A DNA stretch of 52,725 bases, from the NCBI GenBank assembly GCA_023388495.1, contig JAEWGC010000017.1, forward strand, positions 1-52,725, in the 5' to 3' direction. Position numbers and translations under genes: made by a program. Origin of the DNA: Bacillota bacterium. GTDB taxonomy: Bacteria; Bacillota; Clostridia; Tissierellales; Tissierellaceae. The notes under the pieces were generated by a model that saw nothing but the letters and a program-made list of their open reading frames with translations, was not told where the DNA came from and ran no database searches. Shown one piece after another: positions 24,624-32,857 of this stretch; the first letter of the stretch is position 1; each line of letters opens with the position of its first letter.

Positions 24624-25559
24624 TTGAATAATAAAAAATATTTACCAATAATTTCAGCAATTATATACTCCACCATATTTGGATTCTCTTTTATGTTTTC
24701 TAAAATTGGATTGGAAGTTATGACACCAATAGAACTTATTGCTTTTAGGTTTTTATTAGCAGCATTAGTTATGACTGTACTTAAATTATTTAAAATAATT
24801 AAAGTAGATTTAAAGGGAAAGAATATAAAGATGGTTCTATTGACATCTTTTTGTGAGCCAGTTTTATATTTTTTGTTTGAATCTATGGGAATAAATATGA
24901 CTTCTTCTTCCGAAGCTGGTCTTATGATATCACTGATACCTGTATTTGTAGCTATTTTCAGCATGGTATTTTTGCACGAAAAACTTAAAACATCTCAATT
25001 AGGATTTATTGTCTTATCTGTAGGGGGCGTTGTTTTTATAAATATGATGAAGGATAGTCTAAGCTTATCAGGGAACTTTCTAGGAATTGTATTTTTATTT
25101 TTAGCTATAATTGCATCTTCCTTTTACAATATTGGTTCTAAAAAATCATCAATAAATTTTACTCCTATTGAGATAACCTATGTAATGATGTGGATAGGAG
25201 CCATTTCATTCAATGGTATACTAATAGTTACTAATTTAATAAAAGGTAATATGGGAAGTTATTTTGCACCATTAGCCAACAGTCAAGCCATAATTCCGTT
25301 ACTATATTTAGGAATTTTATCATCAATAATTGCCTTTTTTATGGTGAATTATACTATATCAAAGATACCCGTATCTCAATCAGCTGTATTTGCTAATCTT
25401 TGTACAATAGTATCAATTCTAGCAGGAGTATTTATATTGAAAGAGGATTTTTTCTGGTATGATTTTGCTGGGGCAGTTATGATACTTGTAGGAGTATGGG
25501 GAACTGTATATTTTGGAGAGAAGGATAATAATACTGAAGTTTTAAGTAATAACTTTTAG
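24624..25559 (+). CDS. DMT superfamily (EamA) transporter
   Basis: 311 residues with ten predicted membrane helices in two EamA repeats. The first repeat starts YLPIISAIIYSTIFGFSF and continues into LIAFRFLLAALVM; the second ends SAVFANLCTIVSILAGVF and DFAGAVMILVGVWG. Family members export or import amino acids, nucleotides or other metabolites; the substrate cannot be predicted. The start is TTG at 24624 behind a GGAAAGGGTG stretch; no better ATG is nearby. The TtcA-like gene follows after 42 bases in the same direction. Confidence 0.85.
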   Translation: MNNKKYLPIISAIIYSTIFGFSFMFSKIGLEVMTPIELIAFRFLLAALVMTVLKLFKIIKVDLKGKNIKMVLLTSFCEPVLYFLFESMGINMTSSSEAGLMISLIPVFVAIFSMVFLHEKLKTSQLGFIVLSVGGVVFINMMKDSLSLSGNFLGIVFLFLAIIASSFYNIGSKKSSINFTPIEITYVMMWIGAISFNGILIVTNLIKGNMGSYFAPLANSQAIIPLLYLGILSSIIAFFMVNYTISKIPVSQSAVFANLCTIVSILAGVFILKEDFFWYDFAGAVMILVGVWGTVYFGEKDNNTEVLSNNF

Positions 25560-25601
25560 TATAAAATATAATATCAATTAAAAATAGATGGAGTGATAAT
25601 A

Positions 25602-25769
25602 ATGGATGAAAAGGATAATAGTCTTAAAGGATCAGGCTGTGAGATACTAGTCCCTTTTAATGAAAGGAAGCCATTAGCTGATATAGAGAGAAGTATTATA
25701 AAAACATATAGAAAACATATATGGGCAAAATTTATTAAGGCAATAAAAGAATATGATCTTATACAGGAT
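25602..25769 (+). CDS. TtcA-like PP-loop ATPase, 5' exon (gene interrupted by IStron)
   Basis: ATG 25602 lies behind a GGAG at 25590-25593. About 56 codons give the N-terminus of a TtcA/TilS-like thiolation enzyme (KPLADIERSIIKTYRKHIW, then FIKAIKEYDLIQD). In an uninterrupted relative this would run straight into DKIAVAISGGKDS, which is found 2.2 kb downstream. The frame meets an intronic stop at 25782-25784. A group I intron exon must end in U; U25769 (or U25757) keeps the frame with the 3' exon. The exact splice site is not settled. The product would use ATP to activate a tRNA base for sulfur transfer. Confidence 0.8.
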
Positions 25770-25855
25770 GGAGCAACTAATTAGTTGTCAAAACAAACGC
25801 TCCCTACATTCATAAAGAGTGTAGAGAGGTAGATATGTTTCTACCCAAAACTCCT

Positions 25856-26101
25856 TTAATTGCTGGAAGTCCCTAAAGCTACTTAAACTACAACATGACC
25901 ATGAAATAAAGGTGAGTGTGAATGTGGCGAAAGCAGAAAAAATTAAGTAGATGGTGCAGGGTTAAATCCTAAACACTAAAATAATGGGTAATCAGCAGCC
26001 AAGACTCGAAAAGAGTAAGGTTCAACGACTAGAGAATATTCTCGTACCTTGAAGCCAGGGGAAATGGGGAGCTTCCTATTAAGGGAAGGTGATATAGTCT
26101 G
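25856..26101 (+). ncRNA. Group I intron catalytic core
   Basis: Core elements in order: P segment TTAATTGCTGGAA (25856-25868) with CCTAAAGC after it, Q segment GGGTAATCAGCAGCCAAG (25986-26003), R segment AAGGTTCAACGACTAGA (26017-26033) and S segment GGTGATATAGTCTG (26088-26101). GACTA (26027-26031) in R can pair with TAGTC (26095-26099) in S to form P7, the guanosine-binding helix. Two hairpins upstream (25804-25824 and 25829-25845) fit P2-type stems. The set is that of subgroup IA introns of phages and IStrons. Confidence 0.88.
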
Positions 26102-26340
26102 TGCTTATGTGAAAGCATAAGAAGTTCATTAATTTTAACGGATTATGAGAACTGTATAGAAAGTAGCGTTTCTATATGAACACTCTAAAAACATATACAA
26201 ATGAAATTAGGTAATTTATAACAACCGTATTTGAAAATCTTATATAAAAAAATCTACTAATATCACTTAAACCATTGATATATCAATATATCTAATATAT
26301 AATAAAGATATAGAACATATATTCAGGAATGGTGATATAA

Positions 26341-27728
26341 GTGGATACTATAATAAAAACAGTAAAACAATATTCTTACGAATTAGATGATGATACTCTT
26401 AAAGAATTAAAGTATATAGGAAATCAATATAAAAATGTAAGGAATTATGTATATTCAAGATATAGTGGAATAAATAGTATCATACTTTTAGAAAATCCTA
26501 GACAGATAAGAGATAATTGGGTTAAAACAAAGTTCTATGAGCAATGGAAATTACCAGCAAGATATTGGAAACTTGCATTAAGTGAAGCAATTACAAATAT
26601 AAAAACCCAGTGGAGTAATACAAAAAATAAAATAAAAGTAACAATAAATAAAAATGATAATCTGTCTAAGGACGATTTACACTATATCAGATATATTTTA
26701 AAATCCAATACTCATTATCATAAAATATTAATAAATGAACCAATTGACATACCAAAGATATTTGAAAGTAAATATCTTAATTATAAATATTTAAATAATT
26801 TAATTAAGAGACTAACAAGAAAATATAAAGGAAAGATTTCATATTCTAACACAGATACCTTTAGTATAGATACAGGACTATATTCATATAAAAATGGACA
26901 CATAAATATAACCTGTGCTATAAAGGGGAAAGACTGCCTATAAAGCTAACAGATAGCAATATATATGATAGAACCATGATAGTTAAAATCATGGGTAATA
27001 GAATAGAAATCCACTGTCCTTTAAAGATTAGGACGAAGAAAAATAATTACGAAAATATCATTGGTATAGATAAAGGATATAAATATTTATTTGCAGTATC
27101 AAGTGGAAATTTCTATGGAAGTAGATTAAATAGCTACTTAACCAAGGAAACAGAAAGGCTTAACAAAGTAAATTCTAATAGAAACAGATTTTATGCCTTA
27201 AGAAACAAATATTTAGAACAAGGTAATATTGCTAAGGTTAGAAATATAGAAGAAAACAATCTAGGTAAAACAAAATATAATCGCAATAAAAATAAATATG
27301 ATACTCAGGTAAAATCCTATATAAATCATTCCATCAATGAACTTATAATACAAGAGAAGCCTAAAGAAATAATTACTGAAGATTTAACATTTACAAACTG
27401 GAATGATACCTATCCTAAAGAAGTTAAAAGAAAACTATCTCGATGGATAAAAGGATATATCAGAGAAAGACTTGAGTACAAATGCGATTATAACAGCATT
27501 AAATACACATATATAAATCCAGCTTATACAAGTAAGGTATGTAATATATGTGGTAGCTTTGGTAAAAGAGAGGAAGATAAATTTACCTGTTCTAAATGTG
27601 GAGAACTTCACGCAGATATAAACGCAAGTAAAAACATATTAAAGAGAAAAGATGATAAAGAAATAACCCTATATACTAATTATAAAAAGGTGAAAGAGAT
27701 ATTAGAAGAAAGAGTAAGCAATTTTTAA
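26341..27728 (+). pseudogene. tnpB: tnpB (IS605 OrfB-type RNA-guided nuclease), frameshifted
   Basis: GTG 26341 behind AGGAATGGTGAT. The first frame runs to a TAA at 26941-26943; about 33 bases later the same protein goes on in another frame (usually read from 26976, but the alignment continues from about 26930, where reading LPIKLTDSNIYDRTM follows). One missing base near AAAGGGGAAAGAC would explain it. The second part keeps the RuvC residues: Asp in GIDKGYKYLF, Glu in IITEDLTF and Asp in HADINASKN, plus a CxxC..CxxC zinc finger. Intact TnpB is about 400 residues; the joined parts give about 460. TnpB cuts DNA guided by ωRNA and helps keep the element. Confidence 0.85.
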
Positions 27729-27734
27729 AAACAA

Positions 27735-27945
27735 TTCAATCACAAATAGAGGTATCTCATAGAAACATGAAGCTTATATTTTACTACAAAATGTAGGGGT
27801 TGAATATGTTATATATATAAGGTTTTCAAGTACGGTTGTGGGATAGTAGTTTTACTTTAATTGAAGTAAAATTACCAACTGGCTCAACCAAGGCTTAAAT
27901 GATATCTAAGATATTATAAGTGCGAATTATCTAAAATAAGTACAT
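27735..27945 (+). ncRNA. 3' intron domain / presumed ωRNA scaffold
   Basis: Non-coding 210 bases after tnpB. Visible hairpins: TTTTACTT..AAGTAAAA near 27851-27872 and ATATCT..AGATAT near 27901-27914, followed by ATAAGTGCG, a 3'-end pattern of IStrons. In TnpB elements the guide RNA ends here and its guide is the adjoining host sequence. Whether the transcript still works as guide RNA is inferred. Confidence 0.6.
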
Positions 27946-27954
27946 TTGTATATG

Positions 27955-28665
27955 TTTTTAGAACCAGATAAAATAGCAGTAGCCATATCAGGTGGCAAAG
28001 ATAGCCTTCTTATGGCGAAGCTCTTTCAAGAATTATATAGAAATGGAAATCGAAACTTTGAGTTAGAGTTTATAGCCATGGACCCAGGGTATCATACAGA
28101 GATAAGGGAGCTTCTAGAGGAAAATTGCAAGTATTTAGGTATACCAGTTCATATATATGATGCGGATATATTTGCAGTTGCAGATAAAATAGCTCAGGAT
28201 TATCCTTGTTATATGTGTGCAAGGATGAGGAGAGGTTCTCTATATGGTAAGGCTAGGGAATTAGGTTGCAATAAATTAGCATTAGGTCATCACTTTAATG
28301 ATGTTATAGAAACTACAATGTTAAATCTATTATGTGCTGGTAGTTTTAAGACAATGTTACCAAAACTAAAGGCTCAAAACTTTGAAGGCCTTGAGCTTAT
28401 AAGACCTCTATATTTAATAGAAGAAACTTATATTCAAAGATTTATTCAAAATGCAGGAATATGGCCCTTAAACTGCGCATGTATGGTTGCAGCTAAAAAG
28501 ATTGGTAATAAGAGATATGAAATAAAAGATTTACTTGAAACATTGAGGAAGGACTTTGTAAATGTAGATATTAATATTTTTAGGGCAGCTGAAAATGTTA
28601 ATATGGATGGGATATTAGGTTGGCAAGAAGATGGAGAAAAACATTCATTCTTAGATGAATATTAA
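27955..28665 (+). CDS. TtcA-like PP-loop ATPase, 3' exon
   Basis: Continues the gene begun at 25602. The reading frame opens with FLEPDKIAVAISGGKDS, the PP-loop that binds ATP. Further marks: a CYMCARMRRG motif (CxxC for an iron-sulfur cluster), LGHHFNDVIETTMLN, and NCACMVAAKKIGNKRYEIK near the end, all typical of the TtcA-like clade in Clostridia. An in-frame TTG at 27946 could start translation by chance but has no ribosome binding site, so I read this as an exon. With exon 1 the product has about 292 residues. Intron removal must end with a G; G27954 or G27948 keeps the frame. Confidence 0.85.
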   Translation, partial: FLEPDKIAVAISGGKDSLLMAKLFQELYRNGNRNFELEFIAMDPGYHTEIRELLEENCKYLGIPVHIYDADIFAVADKIAQDYPCYMCARMRRGSLYGKARELGCNKLALGHHFNDVIETTMLNLLCAGSFKTMLPKLKAQNFEGLELIRPLYLIEETYIQRFIQNAGIWPLNCACMVAAKKIGNKRYEIKDLLETLRKDFVNVDINIFRAAENVNMDGILGWQEDGEKHSFLDEY

Positions 28666-28691
28666 AAATAACTAATGAGGGGGAATTCACG

Positions 28692-29444
28692 ATGAAATTA
28701 ATTTCCTGGAATGTAAATGGACTTCGAGCATGTGTAGGTAAAGGATTTCTTGACTTTTTCAATGAAATAGATGCAGATATATTTTGTATACAGGAGACTA
28801 AGTTACAAGAGGGACAAATAGATTTGGATTTACAAGGATATCATCAGTACTGGAATTATGCAGAGAAAAAGGGATATTCAGGTACAGCGGTATTCACAAA
28901 GACTGAGCCTTTATCTGTAGTATATGGCATAGATATAGAGGAACATGATACTGAAGGTAGAGTTATTACTTTAGAATATGATGATTTTTATCTAGTAAAT
29001 GTATATACTCCAAATTCCCAGAGAGAATTAGCAAGGTTAGACTATAGAATGAAATGGGAAGATGATTTTAGAGCTTATTTAAAGAAGTTAGAAGACAAAA
29101 AGCCTGTAGTTTTATGTGGAGATTTAAATGTTGCTCATAAGGAAATAGATTTGAAGAACCCTAGTACAAACAGAAAAAATGCAGGGTTTACCGATGAAGA
29201 AAGAGGAAAGATGACAGTATTATTAGAATCAGGATTTGTTGATAGCTTTAGACATTTCTATCCAGATAAGGAAGATGCTTATACTTGGTGGTCTTATATG
29301 AGACAGGCTAGGGATAGAAATGTAGGCTGGAGAATTGATTATTTTGTAGTTTCAGAAATTCTTTTAGATAGGATACAGTCAGCAGCTATACATCCAGATG
29401 TAATGGGGTCAGATCATTGTCCAGTGGAATTGGTGATAAAATAG
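28692..29444 (+). CDS. xth: Exodeoxyribonuclease III
   Basis: 250 residues, full length for ExoA/ExoIII. Catalytic marks in order: SWNVNGLRA, the metal-binding Glu of IFCIQETKLQ, SGTAVFTK, YTPNS, GDLNVAHKEIDLKNP, TWWSYM and the final GSDHCPV with the catalytic His. The enzyme cuts at abasic sites and removes 3' blocking groups in base excision repair. ATG 28692 behind GAGGGGG. It follows the TtcA-like 3' exon by 26 bases and may share its transcript. Confidence 0.95.
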   Translation: MKLISWNVNGLRACVGKGFLDFFNEIDADIFCIQETKLQEGQIDLDLQGYHQYWNYAEKKGYSGTAVFTKTEPLSVVYGIDIEEHDTEGRVITLEYDDFYLVNVYTPNSQRELARLDYRMKWEDDFRAYLKKLEDKKPVVLCGDLNVAHKEIDLKNPSTNRKNAGFTDEERGKMTVLLESGFVDSFRHFYPDKEDAYTWWSYMRQARDRNVGWRIDYFVVSEILLDRIQSAAIHPDVMGSDHCPVELVIK

Positions 29445-29527
29445 TTAAAAGTTTTTCTTTTATACATTATTAAATTAGTGTATAATGTTTTTCATATAAA
29501 AATATTATACGGGAAGGTTTTTGCTTA

Positions 29528-30199
29528 ATGAAAAAATTTATTTTAGCTATAATTAGACTCTTTATAGGATATTTTGTATGTGCGGTAGGTATGGTAATGA
29601 CTATCAATGCAAATCTAGGAGTATCACCATGGGATGTATTCCATCAGGGACTAGGAAATGTGTTTAATCTCCCAATAGGAAGGGCTAGTATAATTGCAGG
29701 GCTTATAATAGTTATAGTAGATATATTCTTAGGACAGAATATAGGTTGGGGTACTATATTTAATATGCTAGTTATTGGATTAATCGTTGATTTTCTAATG
29801 ATTAATGGGTTAATTCCTATATTCCATTCCTTTTTACCTAGTTTAGTAATGATGCTTTTAGGTATGCTTGTTTTGGGCTATGGATGCTACTTGTATATTG
29901 GTGCAGGCTTTGGTGCAGGGCCTAGGGATGGACTTATGGTAGCATTAACTAAGAAGACCAATAAATCTGTGAGATTTGTAAAAAATGCTGTGGAAATTTT
30001 AGCTATAATTATAGGATATCTTTTAGGTGGATCCGTAGGTATAGGAACTGCTATAATGTCCATAGCAGGAGGATATTTCTTTCAATTTGCATTTAAAACT
30101 GTTAATTTTAATGTATCAGAAGTTGACCATAGATATATTTCTGATGATATAAGATTTATAAAAGAAAAATTAATTAAACTAAAAGAGGGTGAAGCTTAA
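29528..30199 (+). CDS. YczE/YyaS/YitT-type integral membrane protein
   Basis: 223 residues, about five to six membrane helices. The family block GVSPWDVFHQGL near the start, then GIGWGTIFNML-like (QNIGWGTIFNML) and GAGPRDGLMVAL, matches the YczE/YyaS/YitT group (DUF6198-like). Function is not established; some relatives are linked to antibiotic biosynthesis or metabolite export. ATG 29528. It is preceded by a TATAAT (29481-29486) in an AT-rich gap and followed by a strong hairpin that overlaps its last codons. Confidence 0.8.
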   Translation: MKKFILAIIRLFIGYFVCAVGMVMTINANLGVSPWDVFHQGLGNVFNLPIGRASIIAGLIIVIVDIFLGQNIGWGTIFNMLVIGLIVDFLMINGLIPIFHSFLPSLVMMLLGMLVLGYGCYLYIGAGFGAGPRDGLMVALTKKTNKSVRFVKNAVEILAIIIGYLLGGSVGIGTAIMSIAGGYFFQFAFKTVNFNVSEVDHRYISDDIRFIKEKLIKLKEGEA

Positions 30200-30213
30200 G
30201 CTTCATCCTCTTT
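30182..30213. terminator. 32-base hairpin terminator, bidirectional
   Basis: Sixteen-base arms (30182-30197 / 30198-30213, one G-T pair) ending in TTT. It overlaps the end of the membrane protein gene and faces the convergent secreted-protein gene. Confidence 0.8.
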
Positions 30214-30221
30214 ATATATAA

Positions 30222-32045
30222 TTATTTAGCTAATTCTTCTACTCCTGATATTGAGTAAGTTCCTTCTTTGCTAAATGTATCTTTAGCTTCTTGAGTAGTG
30301 AAGTATACATTACCCTCAACTTTTGTATTTATTAATCTAACTCCTGGTGCTGAAATATAAAGGTCGCCTTTGATAGTTCCATTTTGGATTCTAGCTTTAG
30401 GAACCTTAACAGTTAATTTTGGAGTTGTTAAAGTAAATTGATCAATTACATTTTTCTTATCATCTTGAGTATAAAGAGCTATTTTACGGTCGAAAACATG
30501 TGTACCATCAGTACCAAATTTACCGTTTCTAAATTCGCCTTCTAGAACAAGCTCTTTGTCAGTAGTGATATCATCTTCAAGACAGATAATCCATTTTCCG
30601 TGTTTTGATATTGCTTTTTCAAAATTAACTTCATCAGTTACTACAGAAGCTGTCGCAATAGCATCTACATCTACTAATTCTTGTTCTCCTGTAATTTCAC
30701 TATCTACATTATTGAAAGTAGCTTTTGCACTTTCTGTAGTGAAATAAACGCTTCCATTTACCTTAGTTTTTTCTAGCTTAAAGTTATCTGAGGAAACGTA
30801 AATATTTCCATTGAATGTACCGTTTAACATTCTTGGACTTGGGCTATTAATAAATAATCTTGGTGCTGTTAATGTGTAGTTATGAGTGAAAACTTTAGTC
30901 TTATCTTCTAAAGTTTTTGTAGTATAAAGTCCAATTTTACGGTCTACTACATCTCTATTTTTAAACTCTCCTTCCATAGTAAGGTCTCTATTGAAAGTTA
31001 AATCCTTTAATAAAGCACCAATCCATGAGCCATCTTTAGATATTGCCTTTTCAAAAGCTGCCTCATCTTTTACTATTGAAGCTGTAGAAGTTGCATCAAC
31101 ATTTATTAATTCTCTTCTACCTTTTATAGAACTTTTATCATCAATATTAAATGTATCTTTAGCATCGTTATTTAAGAAATAAATATTTCCTTCAACTTTT
31201 GCATCTACTATTCTAAAGTTTGATGCTTCAACATAGATGTCACCTTTGAATGTTCCACCTTGAATTCTAGCATTAGGACTCTTGATAGTTAATTTTGGTG
31301 CTGTAATAGTAAATCTTTCAAGCACAGCTTTATTATCATCTTGAGTATAAGGAGCTATCTTACGTTGAATAGCATCTGTACCATCCGCATTTTTCTTACC
31401 ATTTTTAAATTCGCCTTCTAAAACAAGCTCTTTGTCAAAAGTAAGGTCATTTAAAGTACAAATAATCCATTTTCCATCTTTAGATATTGCTTTTTCAAAA
31501 GCTTCATTTTCATTTACTATGGAAGCTGTTGTTACAACATCTACTACTTCCTCAGCTGGTTTTTCTGGTTCAACTGGTATAGTAGGTTCAGCTGGTTTAA
31601 CTACTTCAGCTACTACTGGAGCTAGTTTTGCAAGAGTTTTTGGACCAACGATTCCGTCAACTCTAAGGGCATTTTTACCTTGGTAACCTTTAACTGCTGC
31701 TAAAGTCTTTTCACCAAAAATACCGTCTGTCTTAAGTGAGTAACCATTGCTGTTAAGTAAAGTTTGTAGCAAAGTAACATCGCCACCTACAGAACCTAAT
31801 GCTAATAAACGATTAATTTTCGCTGATGTAGCAGTAGTAGTCTGTGTTTTAGTTGTGGTAGTTTTTGCTGGTGCTGTTGGTTTTGTTGTTGGTGCAGGCG
31901 TTGTTGGTGCTGGTGCTGAAGTAGTAGCTGCTGCAACAGCATCAACTGTAACTAATTTTTTCGCTGAGTTTGCTTGAGCAGCTAGGCTTGCAGAAGATAA
32001 AAGTATAGCTGCGCAGCTTACTGATGCGATTAATCTTTTGTTCAT
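30222..32045 (-). CDS. Secreted peptidoglycan-binding protein with three tandem repeats
   Basis: 607 residues. Signal peptide 1-25 with AQA before the cut. A Thr/Pro/Ala-rich linker (40-73) resembles wall-spanning linkers. Residues about 83-140 are a PG_binding_1 domain (LQTLLNSNGYSLKTDGIFGEKT..). Residues 167-315, 316-458 and 459-607 are three repeats of about 145 residues, each with EAFEKAISKDGKWI, DLTFDKELVLEGEFKN, RKIAPYT and a beta-rich end (LTIKSPNARIQGGTFKGDIYV). The stacked short strands suggest a beta-helix-like or pectate-lyase-like repeat; no catalytic residues are evident. A surface or spore-coat structural role is inference. ATG 32045 behind GGAGGTG. Confidence 0.8.
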   Translation of the reverse strand: MNKRLIASVSCAAILLSSASLAAQANSAKKLVTVDAVAAATTSAPAPTTPAPTTKPTAPAKTTTTKTQTTTATSAKINRLLALGSVGGDVTLLQTLLNSNGYSLKTDGIFGEKTLAAVKGYQGKNALRVDGIVGPKTLAKLAPVVAEVVKPAEPTIPVEPEKPAEEVVDVVTTASIVNENEAFEKAISKDGKWIICTLNDLTFDKELVLEGEFKNGKKNADGTDAIQRKIAPYTQDDNKAVLERFTITAPKLTIKSPNARIQGGTFKGDIYVEASNFRIVDAKVEGNIYFLNNDAKDTFNIDDKSSIKGRRELINVDATSTASIVKDEAAFEKAISKDGSWIGALLKDLTFNRDLTMEGEFKNRDVVDRKIGLYTTKTLEDKTKVFTHNYTLTAPRLFINSPSPRMLNGTFNGNIYVSSDNFKLEKTKVNGSVYFTTESAKATFNNVDSEITGEQELVDVDAIATASVVTDEVNFEKAISKHGKWIICLEDDITTDKELVLEGEFRNGKFGTDGTHVFDRKIALYTQDDKKNVIDQFTLTTPKLTVKVPKARIQNGTIKGDLYISAPGVRLINTKVEGNVYFTTQEAKDTFSKEGTYSISGVEELAK

Positions 32046-32069
32046 AAAAAAAACACCTCCGTCATATTT

Positions 32070-32088
32070 TGGACAAAATGGTTGTCCA
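32070..32088. promoter_or_regulatory. Inverted repeat in the leader of the secreted-protein gene
   Basis: TGGACAA (32070-32076) and TTGTCCA (32082-32088) lie between promoter and ribosome binding site of the minus-strand gene. It could be an operator or an mRNA-stabilising 5' hairpin. Confidence 0.45.
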
Positions 32089-32096
32089 TACCATTA

Positions 32097-32125
32097 AGTA
32101 TATAATTTTTCATAATATATGGCAA
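32097..32125 (-). promoter_or_regulatory. Promoter of the secreted repeat protein
   Basis: On the minus strand TTGCCA (32125-32120) and TATACT (32102-32097) are 17 bp apart, about 50 bases before the ATG. Confidence 0.65.
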
Positions 32126-32160
32126 TAGTAATATGACATTTCACAAACAAAAGAATTGCG

Positions 32161-32847
32161 CTAAAGTGACATAATTTGATTTTTTTTATTTAACTCCACA
32201 ATTCCACAGCTACTTCCTTTCATTTTGTGGATAAATTCCTTTGTAGTATCAAACTTATCCCCAAAATGCATTGGTATAAAATACTTAGGATTTACTTCCT
32301 TAATAAAATATTCCCCACCCAAACTAAAGGCGTTTCCCAGTCTAGGATCTACGGGAAAGAAGGCTATATCCACGTTAAAGTTTTTTATTTTAGAAATTTC
32401 TTCTTTGAAGGCTTTTTCCATATTTACTTTTTCTTCTTTGGTATCTTCTTCCCAATACCACCAATTCAAATCTCCTGCATGAAATATATTTATATTATCC
32501 ACATTTACAAGAAAAGACACACCCGTATCTGTAGAGCCAAAGGTTTTTATTTTAATATTGTCTAATTCTAATTTTTCATAGGGTTTCATAATATGAATTT
32601 TCCCATCCTCATTTTCAACATCTATATCTGAGCTTAAGATATAACTTATATTTTCCTTCATGTCTTTCCAGCCTAATATAAGGGGGTTAAAATGATCTTC
32701 ATGGGAATGTGTAGAGAATACTATTGTTTTTTTATTTTTCAAGGAAATATCCCCCTTATAATAATCGAATATAAGATAAAAATTTTCTGTCTCAACAGTA
32801 AAACCACTATGGAATATATGCTCTACTGTAACGTTTAATCTATCCAC
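32161..32847 (-). CDS. MBL-fold metallo-hydrolase, UlaG-like
   Basis: 228 residues. The metal site HxHxDH appears as FSTHSHEDHF near residue 46, with a later HAGDLNWW (Asp ligand) and MHFGDKF (His ligand). The SGFTVETENFYLIFDY start is that of UlaG-like/MBL_fold hydrolases. Such proteins hydrolyse lactones or phosphodiesters; the substrate is unknown. The gene follows the histidine kinase gene by 10 bases on the same strand and so is the third gene of a regulator-kinase-hydrolase operon. ATG 32847 behind an AGAGGTGA site. Confidence 0.83.
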   Translation of the reverse strand: MDRLNVTVEHIFHSGFTVETENFYLIFDYYKGDISLKNKKTIVFSTHSHEDHFNPLILGWKDMKENISYILSSDIDVENEDGKIHIMKPYEKLELDNIKIKTFGSTDTGVSFLVNVDNINIFHAGDLNWWYWEEDTKEEKVNMEKAFKEEISKIKNFNVDIAFFPVDPRLGNAFSLGGEYFIKEVNPKYFIPMHFGDKFDTTKEFIHKMKGSSCGIVELNKKNQIMSL

Positions 32848-32857
32848 ATAATCACCT

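Larger units (their letters stand above)
25770..27954 (+). mobile_element. IStron: group I intron carrying an IS605-type tnpB
   Basis: A self-splicing group I intron and an IS200/IS605 family element are merged here, as in the IStrons of Clostridioides. The 5' part (to about 26130) has the ribozyme core, the middle the tnpB frame, and the 3' part (27735-27945) the structured end that serves both as intron 3' domain and ωRNA. No tnpA is present, so movement would need a transposase supplied elsewhere. Both borders are uncertain by about 20 bases. The same-direction insertion inside a TtcA-like gene lets splicing restore the host message. Confidence 0.85.

Noticed and set aside
24524..24964. 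146-codon minus-strand frame across the start of the DMT transporter gene
   Set aside because: No family features, no ribosome binding site, and it overlaps a clear EamA protein.
25770..26130. Group II intron
   Set aside because: No reverse transcriptase and no domain V hairpin; the P, Q, R and S elements are those of a group I intron.
26920..26945. Programmed -1 frameshift in tnpB
   Set aside because: The bases do not form a good slippery heptamer (codons GGG AAA would not re-pair well) and no stem-loop stands at the right distance; a plain indel is simpler.
31432..31977. Open frames on the plus strand inside the secreted repeat protein gene
   Set aside because: They are mirror images of the low-complexity Thr/Pro/Ala-rich coding sequence on the minus strand and have no ribosome binding site.
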